Source: Heterotrichella gracilis (taxonomy: Eukaryota; Sar; Xanthophyceae; Tribonematales; Xanthonemataceae). Taken from it: a stretch of DNA of 32,854 bases. The translations under genes were made by a program, and so were the position numbers. The notes beneath the pieces are model-generated. The model was not told where the DNA came from and ran no database searches. It saw only the letters and a list, made by a program, of their open reading frames with translations. The stretch lies in assembly GCA_032358255.1 (NCBI GenBank), contig JAULBX010027927.1, positions 1 through 32,854 on the forward strand, given 5' to 3'. Below are positions 1-12,200 of the stretch, in pieces. Position 1 is the stretch's first letter; the number at the start of each line of letters is the position of its first letter.

Positions 1-280
1 CAGGTAAGCAGGCCCTGATGGGTGCAGGTGGTTTCGGCTCGACACGGATTTTAAAAACACCTGACAAACCTTACTCAGTTACGTGGCTCCCACTGTATAA
101 AATTTGCCCGTAGTAAAGGCACAAGGACAAGCCCCAAACCTGCCCCCAGCCTCTGTCAAAATGGGTACAACCCACTGATTTATGATCAGTTATTGTTTGA
201 TTGACTATTATACAAGCCAGCACTGCTGCATACATAATATTAAGTCAAGGAGTAGGGAAAGTACAAGTACAATAACGCGG
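1..280. other. 3' flank of the HemW-like gene
   Basis: This stretch lies downstream of the minus-strand TAG stop at 281-283 and should hold the HemW 3' UTR. I saw no coding exon. I found no TTACA on the plus strand, which would be the reverse complement of the chlorophyte TGTAA poly(A) signal, so the transcript end is not located. Confidence 0.4.
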
Positions 281-2555
281 CTAGGCATACAACGCAAACA
301 CGTCTGATATGACGGAATTCGATACCAGAAAGCCTTTGGGGTCCGTTAGCCGCACTCGCGCCACCCCACCCGCGCCATCCCCCACCACCTCCACCCTCCC
401 CGCACCCACATGGGGCTGGAGGGCCCCCACCACCTGCCGCGCCGCCTCCCCCCCAAATTCCGCCGAAATTTTGGGGATTTCAATGCCATCAGCCAGCCTG
501 AGCCGCAGCATCACATAATCCAGGAGCCGGTCTTCTGGGGATTCATGGGGCTGGTCCTGGGATGGAACACATTGTCCCGGGGTTGGCAAACTGTCGACGT
601 AGGCGGTGTAGGCGGTCATTTGCTTGGGGCGGCTGAATCTGCGACCCTGTGGAAAGGCACAGGGGAACAATGCATGGTGAATATCAGGGGGGTGCGGCAT
701 GGTAGGCAGTCATGGCAAGGCGCAGGGCGTGGCATGCGTCAACAAATGCCACACATGCACAGGCCATGTGCTGTTGTGGGGATTGTTGCCTGGTGCACAG
801 CGCCATGCCAAATGCCTACCTCATCGCCTGGAAAACCCTGCACCCAGCGCGCCCCCAACCCTGCACCAACGCCTCAAAAACCCTACACTGTGCGGAAACC
901 CTACCGTCCTGCCTACCCCCCCCTCACCTGCAGGTACGACGCAGCCCCCAGCCCGAACGCGTAGTAGGGCTGGCAGTTCCAGTACACCATGTTGTGCCGG
1001 CACCGGTGGCCGGGCTTGGCATAGTTGCTGATCTCATAGTGCTCATACCCTGCTGAGGTTAATGCTGCTGATGCCATCCGGTACATGTCCGCTGCTGCTG
1101 AGTCGGAGGGCAGGGGGGAGGTGCCGGGGGTGTACCAGCGGGCAAAGGGGGTGCCTTCTTCCACCTATGGGGGCAAGGGAGGGGTGTGTGAGGGATACAC
1201 GGGTGGCGAATTGCAGGATTGAAGGGGTGGGATGCAACGGGGAAGGCAAGGAATGCATGCATGGAGGAAGATCTTTTTGAAGGGGTTTAGGATAGTTCAT
1301 GAGAACATCATGATATGGCATTAATTGGTTGCCACAGCCATGTCCATTTGGGCATGGCAAATCCGCCACAGACCTCCTCCACGTGATTGGTTGTTGTGCA
1401 CCCCCATCCCACCCCCACCTGCAGGTCGTACCCAATCCCGCCTTCTCCCACTAGTCCAAGCTCAGCGGAGTTTGTGGGGACTCCCATAAGATCGAAACCT
1501 GCCGATGCAGGTCTGGGTAGTGCAGCCCGTGCAAGACCCACTGCTTCCCTGGCTGCACCGCTACAACGCATGCACCCCACCCGCTCACCGCCCCACCTGC
1601 AAATCGTACACCGAGATGTGGTCCGGCCCCGCCTCCACCGCCTGCTGCAGCGACTCCCCCCATTGGTCCAGGCTGAGACCAGGCAGCCCCCCCATGAGGT
1701 CCAGGCTCCAGCTGTGCACCCCCGACGCGTGCATGGCTGTGATGGCGGAGCGCACCTCGTCGAGCCCATGTGCACGGCCACAGGCTTGGAGGAGGTCGTC
1801 TTGGAAGGCCTGGTGGGTTGTGGCGGATGGGGTTAGGGATGGGTGCGGGGTAGTGGAGTGGTGTGGGAATTGCGAGAGGGTCCATGTGAATCTGGTTCAG
1901 GCCAAGTGCTTGCCCACATAACTGCATGTGGCCTGGAGGGTGGTGGTGAGATGATGGGATGGTGTGTGAAAAACGATGCCAGATGGTGGCATGAGACCGT
2001 CGTGGGCGGGTTTGCCATAGGCGCCATGACAGGGTGGCGTGAAGAGGGTGATGCCATGGTGGGATAAGGTGCTGGTGGCCGAGTGGTCATGACCATAGAG
2101 GGAGACTGGCTTGATGCAAGTCCAGTCCAGTCCATGCCATGCCATACGATGCCAGGGAGTCAGCTACCCACCTGCACCCCCATGCTGAATCGGGTCATCC
2201 CGATGCCAACGTACTCCCGCAGCCTTGCAGCGTCAAAAGTCCCCGGATCCGCCTCCATGGAAATCTCAGCCCCCGCTGCAATCCCCAGCTGCAATTCCAG
2301 CAGCTCCAGGATCTGCTCCACCATCCCTGGGGGCACCAGCGAAGGGGTGCCGCCCCCAAAGAAAACAGACTGCAGCGGCGCCTGGCCCAGGCGGATTGAC
2401 CCCGCGATCTCCCGGCACACCATATCCACATAGGCCTGCATCCGGTCTGTCACAAGGGGGGTGGAGGAGTTTCTGCCCACCGCTGTCACGGGGAAGTCGC
2501 AGTAGAAGCACTTGCGCTTGCAGAAGGGGAGGTGGATGTAGGCTGCGGTGACCTC
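281..2555 (-). CDS. hemW: Radical-SAM heme chaperone HemW-like (coproporphyrinogen III oxidase-like) protein
   Basis: Minus-strand exons are 2555-2172, 1809-1597, 1164-928 and 646-281. All join in phase 0 at CAG|GT...AG sites and give 399 residues, close to the usual HemW length. The first exon carries YIHLPFC then CKRKCFYCDF: the CxxxCxxC radical-SAM 4Fe-4S triad followed by DF as in HemW. It is followed by GGGTPS and EADPGT. Exon joins rebuild family motifs (GVQ|AFQDDLLQACGRAH, HISVYDLQ|VEEGTPF, AASYLQ|GRRFSRP), and the last exon holds the HemW C-terminal winged-helix-like region ending near LVSNSVISDVF. Family knowledge: HemW binds heme and passes it to respiratory proteins; many databases still label it CPO-like. 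The 5' end is unresolved. A C-rich acceptor precedes 2555, but the frame also stays open to an ATG at 2810, and a basic, acid-poor ORF beginning with the ATG at 3035-3037 could supply a transit peptide. I infer an organelle location. Confidence 0.88.
1387..1450 (-). repeat. Probable duplicated copy of a HemW exon 3' end and donor inside its intron
   Basis: On the minus strand the sequence around 1421-1434 reads TACGACCTGCAG|GTGGGG, resembling the true exon end at 1597 (TACGATTTGCAG|GTGGGG), both encoding YDLQ. The intron-side C-rich tract (plus-strand view) is also similar. The copy is offset 176 bp into the following intron. Only about 14 nt of exon is convincing, so this is the weakest member of the duplication set. 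Confidence 0.4.
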
Positions 2556-2810
2556 CTGGGGTGTGGTGGGGGGCAAGGTGGGGTGTGCTGGGTGAGGGTG
2601 CTGGCGCTGCGCGGCTGTGGCGGAGGCTGTGGTTGCGGTGCGGTGGGGCACGGGCCTGCGTGGTCGTGGGGGGACGTGAGTGCGCAGGCTAACTTTACAG
2701 CAAGGAGCAGCGGGTTTTGAGTGGCAAGCAATCTGCCATATGACACCAGGTGAAATGGCCACCACTGCCACAGACACTGAACCTTCTTCTTTGTGCATCC
2801 AGAAACGCAT

Positions 2811-3503
2811 GTTTGTCTTAGACTATGGTTGCAGCGGCCTGGTCCAGAAGCCATGCATTCGTGCCCACACAGCTGGGTGGCATGAGTAGGTAAGTACCAG
2901 TTGTTGACGCCATTCAGAGCTTTTCGCGACACCGGTTCCGTTTGTGAAGACTGCAACCCCAACATGCATCTCGTGCAGCTGACGGCGCGAGCCGTCCTGC
3001 CTCCCGCGAGCAACATTGGGCGTTCTAAGCCAGCCATCAGTTTTACATGCCATATGCATGCATGCTGTCTCCAAACGTCTTTGTCAAGGGTTCCTGGAGG
3101 AGTCTACCAGCACAAGTTGTGCATGCCTCTTGTGGGTTGAAAAATGGAGGAAGGCATGGGGTTTCTGGGCCCGCGCTAGCATATTCCCGCAGTGAGCATT
3201 GCTTGCATGCTGCACTCTGGCAGCAGGCAAGTTGGGACCACGCAGCTGGGCCACGTCGCGTTGCCCATTGCCCACACAGCTATATTCAAGCGCACAAGCC
3301 AACCTGCAGGGGGTTATCAGCTTTAATAAGCACGGTTGGTTTCTGTGCGCACCATCACCTATTTCCTTTGGGCGCTCCAGTTCGTTTTGTGTTGCTGTGG
3401 CATCTAGATGCGGCGTTGAACATACCCCCACTGCCTCCCTCAGTCAAGGCTCTCACGCATATGGTGTTCACAAACAACCACAGCTGACACAACACCGGTT
3501 ATA
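2811..3503. promoter_or_regulatory. Divergent intergenic/5' region between HemW-like and PTGES2-like genes
   Basis: Less than 700 bp separates the HemW coding start (2555 or 2810, possibly 3037) from the PTGES2-like ATG at 3504, so the two head-to-head genes probably share a bidirectional promoter. I saw no clear TATA box. The word CATGCATG occurs at about 3056. A perfect plus-strand donor (GTAGGTAAGTACC) at about 2886-2898 has no convincing exon before it. Confidence 0.4.
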
Positions 3504-6306
<2,803 letters not shown>

Positions 6307-6749
6307 GGGGTTGGCGGATGTCAGGGGCGGGGGCGGTGCGGGTGGCGGGCGGTGGGGTGCGGGGTGTGGGTGAGGGGTGGGTGGTGGTGGTGTGCTGTGG
6401 CGAAAAGGCTGTTTGCAGGGATGCCTAGAAAGGTGTTCTCTGCTGCTGGTTGGGAGCGCGGTGCAATATCAAGCTTATGGTCACGGTAGTGGCATGAGCC
6501 TGTCTTTGATGTCTTGGGTCGAAAATGTGGCCAAACCCATGGGCCTGTGGTGTACGTGGTGTGGGGTGGTCCTTGATGGTAAAGACTTATTATTGGAAAG
6601 TTAAATGGACCTCTTGCCTCGCCTAGAACGAGTACGTGTCTAGGATTACTGTTAAAGATGCTTTTCAAAATCTACTTGTGTTTTGATCAATCTTTCGTAT
6701 TCAACAATATTGAAAAGGCTAGCTGTTAACATCCTGGCCCATGCCTTGG

Positions 6750-6905
6750 GATCCCAATGGCACTGGCGGCTGGTCTGCTGTGCATTTTGCTGTACAGGCG
6801 TGCTTGCTGGCAATATAAATATTATGCATCTAATGCGTAACGCAGTCCTCATCAGGTTGCAGAGGGCCTCGAGGGAACAGCGAGTGAAAGTTCCCAGGCT
6901 TGCAA
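6750..6905 (+). repeat. Copy A of a diverged coding-like dispersed repeat
   Basis: It aligns with 8773-8925 in the same orientation. Shared words include TCTGCTGT, CATTTTGC, GCTTGC, CTCATCAGGTTGCAGAGGG (19 nt identical) and AAAGTTCCC. Both copies read LIRLQR in the corresponding frame. Copy A has one extra base just after CATTTTGC relative to copy B, which breaks the frame, so it looks like a relic. I do not recognise the family. Confidence 0.6.
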
Positions 6906-7128
6906 GGGAAATCCCCAGGTATATTACCCCAAAATAGGGTGCTGGTCTCACTACCGGTATCTAGTTCCACATGACAGCCACTAAATAGCGTCATTGTTGT
7001 AGCAGATATTACCTTGGGTAAAAGAAAGACCCTTGAGTGTTATGGATTTGGTAAACCATCAAACCTTTCACTAGCCATGCGTTTGACGAATGCATGCATG
7101 CATTTGACGCCAAGGTCTCGCCGGAAAC

Positions 7129-7151
7129 TTTTCGCGTTTGCTGGCGCCAAA
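7129..7151. promoter_or_regulatory. Pair of E2F-like motifs
   Basis: TTTTCGCG (7129-7136) and GGCGCCAAA (7143-7151) both match the E2F/DP consensus (TTTSSCGC in one or the other orientation) within 23 bp. A CATGCATG word lies 30 bp upstream. E2F sites normally mark S-phase promoters. The nearest downstream gene I can support is the TOG protein, 2 kb away, so the target is unclear. Confidence 0.35.
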
Positions 7152-8143
7152 AAAAATAAGAGCGTTGCATAGAGGGCAGAGACTGCATCCTTTATAGGCA
7201 ACACTCTAGCTTGGCTCCAGTTGGTGACACAGCTGTATTCCCAAGAGTGTATTGCTCAAAGTACTCACCACCACTAAGTCAGCTATCTCCAGCCACCCAC
7301 CAGTCTCCACTCTCGTCCTGAATTTGCAGCCAAAGAGCAACAATACTCAGCTGTCAGCTGTCAACGTTTCAGCGGGCTGGAACCTGCAAGAGTTTCTGCC
7401 CTCGCTTGAGCCAGCCCCAGCAGGCCAAGAAACAGAAGCAAACAACATGCGCAGCCCCCGACAACAAGCCAAAAAACAAGGGCGCGTTCTGGCGGCCAAT
7501 ATATACAGGGATACAGGCGAGTGGTGTTCTGTGCCCTCACCGGTTCTAACCTGACAAGGGGGTGGTTGTTTTGTTACTGTGCACATGCGCAGGCCATACC
7601 ACTCGGTCTCGGCAACACTGCGACTGCAAGTTGCAGACCCAGTAGTGCTCGCTGGGCAGGCCTGGCGCCATACCTATATGGTTGGTTTGGCGGCGGCTCT
7701 TTGATTCTGCTTCTGGACCCAGTGGGGCATGCATGGCAGCCGGTATGCTCTGTTCTACCTGCCATCCTGCCCCAACCCTTGCTTTTCCCATAGTTATCCC
7801 CTATTGACAACCTTTTTGCTTCTATCTATAGCTTGCGCTCCTTATCGGGGGGGCTGCCATGGGGTTGCTGTTGGGTGGTCCCGTGCCAACCCTCAACGAC
7901 GCACAACTGGCACAGGAGGAGGAGGAACAAAGGGTTGCATCTGCGATTGAGGCTTGGAAACCGTCTCCTCCCTCTAAGTCCTGTGCATTTGCCTCTTTTA
8001 CAGCTATATCTTTCAATACCACCACGCTGGCTATTTGGTTGCTGAAAGGCATATTGTTTTATTTTTGTAGTCCTGGCGCCCACGTTTGGAGACTGTGTTT
8101 CAAAATCTGGGTGGAGTTGTGAGGGTGTGCTTGTTGTTTGCAG

Positions 8144-8413
8144 GAGGACATCTACGTCCAGGGGAACATGATTGACAGCTGCACCGTGACGGCGGGGGAG
8201 CTGAAGGAGGCTACTGGGAACAAGATGGCTGGCCTGGAAGACTGTGTGGTGGGGCACGCGCCTGCGGAGCTGATGAAAAACCGCAAGGTGGAAAGTGTGG
8301 AACTGGAGCTGCTGGACCGAACGGTGGCAAATATCAGAGACTGACCACACCCAGACATTGGCGACACCCTGCAGGAGGTGAAGGCAATACACATCAACCT
8401 CACTGAGGTGTAG
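8144..8413 (+). pseudogene. Unrecognised coding-like segment with an in-frame TGA
   Basis: After an acceptor-like TTGTTTGCAG (8134-8143) an open frame begins EDIYVQGNMIDSCTVTAGEL and reaches TGA at 8342-8344. The same frame then continues as PHPDIGDTLQEVKAIHINL up to TAG at 8411-8413. The composition on both sides of the TGA looks protein-like, which suggests one coding unit broken by a nonsense change, or a stop and chance. An upstream ORF starting with the ATG at 7859 (MGLLLGGPVPTLNDAQLAQE) could be its first exon, but I found no donor in the right phase. Family not recognised. Confidence 0.3.
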
Positions 8414-8772
8414 GGTGGCGGGTGGCGGGCCGCCGCCATTTCCCCCCAAGAATATCGCCACGTTTGTCAGCTCTGTTCGATTTGCTGGGTTCAGTTTTGC
8501 GCTGGTTGACAGAAAACCCTGGTGGAGGTTGGCGCACGCACAGTCTGCCCCACCCTTTTCACGCTGTACAGGTACACATTGTCTGGGTGTTGCAACATGC
8601 TGTGATTTTCTGCATGTGGGCAGCGCAGGGCTGCACAATGGCAGGGGGGTTATGATGCACTAGCAAAATGGTGCAATGGTGTACTACGTAGAGGAATTAC
8701 CACTTCTACTTTGCAGAACCACCGGTAAAGAAGTGCTTTGATGAATATATCGTTTATTGGGAGCGGATGGAC

Positions 8773-8925
8773 CATGCCATCTCGAGGGTCGAGGCGGCTG
8801 ATCTGCTGTACATTTTGCAGCGTAGCACGCTTGCCAACAATCATAACTTTGTGCATTTCACCCTTAATCGCTGCCTCATCAGGTTGCAGAGGGACAAAGA
8901 GCGAAAGTTCCCTGGGCCCAGCCTT
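8773..8925 (+). repeat. Copy B of the diverged coding-like repeat
   Basis: Copy B sits about 2.0 kb from copy A in the same orientation and lies in a plus-strand open frame that runs to 9192, including VEAADLLYILQRSTLANN and CLIRLQRDKERKFPG. It has no obvious start, stop or splice context of its own. It could be a gene fragment, a solo retroelement piece, or part of an unrecognised exon. Confidence 0.55.
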
Positions 8926-9211
8926 GTGTCTTACCCTAATCAAGGGTTTTGGTACTCGCCTATATTTTCAAAGTTGACCAGATTTCGAAGTCAAACCCAC
9001 TTCCCTGCCCATAAACATCCCGCAAATCTTTTCGATGCTCCACTTCTCGGTGCTGAACAAACCCCTTCTTGCTGTTGTTCTGTGTTGACAAAGCCCAACG
9101 TGGAGATCGTCCCTTGGTATCTCCGCTCCGAACGTCAAGGGGTTGGAACAGGGACCCAACTCTTGACAAACACGCTGGACATGCATCAATAGGCTGTAAA
9201 ACGTAACCACC

Positions 9212-12200
9212 ATGGATGGCCCTGATGACAGTGCCGTTTTGGCCGAGGCAGCGAAACTGCCGTTTGCTGAGAGGATAGCGCACAAAAACTGGAAGGTCAG
9301 GAGCGCTGCATGGGAGGAGGCAGCCCAACGTATAGAGCAGGTCTTCGACTCAGAGGATCCTGTCCTGGCTCAGTACGGTACGTTGATGGAGTGAAGTATG
9401 CGCGTTGCGGTTGTCTTTGATTTTGAAACGTGTCACTGACCGTTGTTTTGGGCCAGGTCCTTTGTTCAACAAGGGCCTGGGGGACGCCAATGTGACGGTG
9501 CTGGACAGGAGCCTGGAGGCACTGCTTGCATACCTTGCCAAGGCTGACGAAGCATATGTTGCAAGGTAACAGCCAGAGTCCTCTTCTTCATCTGCTGGAA
9601 AACTTACACGGGCTTCCAAAATCTCACATTTTAGCTTCTTTGCAGGCATGGGTCCCAACTCTCCTCCACAATAGCCAGCAAGGTGCTCAAGCAGCGTACC
9701 AGCACAGTGCTCAAGGCAGCACCTGTGTTGCTGATGCTCGTTGAGCTGGAGCAAGCAGACGCAGTCCTGGTGAGGAGAATAGCCACTGTTGCACTTTTCA
9801 TCTTACCTGCTTGGGCACCACCATGAGCAACATCTTGTTTACAGGAGAGCCTGGTGAAAGCCTTTTCTGACAAGGTGGCGAAGGTGGTCATTGCTGCTTT
9901 GGACGTCATCTTTCAGGCAGTCAGGTGAGATTCATTCCAAGCTTTATCTGACCTTGCATTGCTGTTTTAAACCCTGCTGTGTCTCGTCGCACAACTGACA
10001 CCAAGTACCTCGTCCCTTACAGCGCCTTTGGAACCAAAGTGGTACCCCCTCAGCCCCTCCTGAAGGCACTGCCCTCTCTCTACACGCACAAGGACGCAAC
10101 CGCTCGGGATGGGACCAAGAACATAGTGGTAAGCACCGCAGTGGTTCCGTTCTGTTTCCCTGTGTAAAGACAGAACCCAGCTAAAGCACCACACCTGGTG
10201 TCTCAGGTTGAGCTGTCCAAGTGGCTGGGGGTGGAGGTGGTACAGGCCACGCTGCTGCAGAAGATGCCGGACACCATGCGGAAGGATACAGAGAAGCAGA
10301 TGGCGGAAGACTCTGGCAGGGCACAGGCCACCAGGTACACGCGCAAGGAGGCGGTGCGTGTGGCTGAGGCGCAGGCTGAGGGGGGCCCTGACCCTGCTGC
10401 AGATGGCGCACCTGTGGAGGAGGCCTCATCGGTAAGGGTTGCATAAGCAGACTCTCACATGTGGTACATCAGCGGTCCTGCATGGGTGTGGCCCCACCAT
10501 GTCTGTGGAGCACAATGTGCATGGTCATGCCTCCCATGTTCCTGATGATTCATTGGCCACTCGCCACCCAGGTGGATGTGTTTGACGTGGCTGAGCCCAA
10601 GGATATCCTGGCTGAGTTGGACAAGGCGTTCTGGGAGGGGCTGGAGTCCAAGAAGTGGTCGGAGCGCAAGGAGTCGCTCACCAGGCTCAGCACCCTGGCC
10701 AGCGCCCCGAAGCTGGTCAACGGCGACTTTGGGGACGTCAATCGGGAGCTGAAGAAGGTCATCACCAAGGACAGCCACGTGCAGTGTGTGGCAGAGGCCG
10801 TCACCTGCGTGGGGAACCTAGCCAAGGGTCTGCGCCAGGACTACGCCTCGGGGGCCAGGTACTTTGTGACCGCCATCTGCGAGAAGTTCAAGGACAAGAA
10901 TACAAACGTGTGCAACTCCTGCTCCGAGGCGCTCACCAACATCAGCAAGTACAGCGTGGGGCTGCAGGACATGGCGGACGACCTCACCGGGGCGCTGAAC
11001 CACAAAAACCCCAAGGTCAAGCTGGAGACCCTGCGGTGCCTGAAGGAGCTGGTGCGCCAGGAGGCCAAGCAGGCGGTGGCCAAGACCAACAGCACCATCA
11101 TGCCCGCGGCAGCAGCTTCGGCGGTGGATGCAGATGCCAATGTGCGGGAGGCGGCACTCAACGTGCTGGCGCAGTATGCGGTCAAGCTGGGCAGCGTGTC
11201 TGCGCTGGACAAGGTCAAGGCCAAGCTGGATGACACCCGCCAGAAGCGCCTCATGGAGCTGATTGAGGAGGCCAAGCCAGGTGGCGGCAAGCCACCACCC
11301 CCAGCTGTCTCAGCTGCAGTGGCACGCGCCAACAGCTCGTCTGAATCCGAGAAATCCAAGCCCCCCAGCCCCAAGCAATCCAAGCCCAGGGCATCCACCA
11401 CAGGGAGCAGCAGGCCCGGCACAGCAGCTGCCAAGCCCAAGGCGGCAGCCGCTCGATCTGCCTCGGCGCCGGCGCAGGATGACAATGAGGATGTGCCAGA
11501 CACGCCAGCGGAGACCTACACCAAGGACCACCTAGAGGAGAAGCTCCAGGAGTGGTTTGGGGGCAGTGTGGTGGCGGACATGAAGAGCGCTGCATGGAAG
11601 GAGCGGGTGGCGGCACTAGACCAGGTGCTGTCCTGCCTTCAGGGCAACAGCGAGCTGGTGGACACCCAGGCTTCAGCCATTGTCCAGGCGCTGGGGTACT
11701 TCCCTGGGTTCAAGGACAGCGTGGCGGGGGTGATGCAGAAGGTGTTTGAGGTGGTGACGTTTGTGGCCAGCACCTCCAGCGGGTTCAGCAAGCGCGACGC
11801 GGGCTTTGTGATCAGCAGCTGCTACGAGAAGCTGGGCGGGAATGTGAAGGACAAGGCGGCGGTCATGCCGCTGCTGACCGCGCTGGCAGAGTCGCAGGGG
11901 CCCCAGCTTGTGAGCTCACAGCTGCACAAGCGCGCGGCGGCACACAAAAACCCCAAGGTAAAGAGGGCAACCCTGGGGTGCATGGCCTGCGGCGCATGGG
12001 TTGTTAAATCTTAAGGGGCTGGCAGTGATGTTCAAATATTTTAAGCACACACAGGATGCATGTGCAGCCTATGCAATGGCATGCCGGTGGCTGGTGTGTC
12101 TAATGTCAATTCTGAGCAATCACAGCAACCAATGTGCAAACCTTTAATGTCATGCTCATCCAGCTAATTGACCTAGCTTGTACTGACAGCGCGCTATCCA

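Larger units (their letters stand above)
6307..9211. other. Large mainly non-genic interval between PTGES2-like and TOG-protein genes
   Basis: This 2.9-kb stretch holds the PTGES2 3' UTR at its left end, two diverged repeat copies (about 6750-6905 and 8773-8925), an E2F-like motif pair (7129-7151), a possible pseudogene (about 8144-8413) and the promoter of the TOG gene at its right end. I saw no complete gene. The long open frames on the minus strand (for example 7826-8638) have no recognisable protein content. Confidence 0.5.

Noticed and set aside
2886..2898. A perfect plus-strand splice donor suggesting another plus-strand gene
   Set aside because: The frame before it ends in a stop and has no recognisable protein. 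A chance match in an intergenic region is more likely.
7826..8638. A 270-codon open frame on the minus strand
   Set aside because: No recognisable domain, His/Pro/Arg-biased composition, and a more protein-like plus-strand frame over the same bases.
10841..11503. A 220-codon minus-strand frame rich in Ala, Ser and Leu
   Set aside because: It is the reverse of TOG exon 7, whose family assignment is strong.
11958..12014. Reading through the end of TOG exon 7 to the stop at 12014
   Set aside because: The family motif continues only when HKNPK is spliced to VLAEALNWIG at 12209. The readthrough tail has no similarity.
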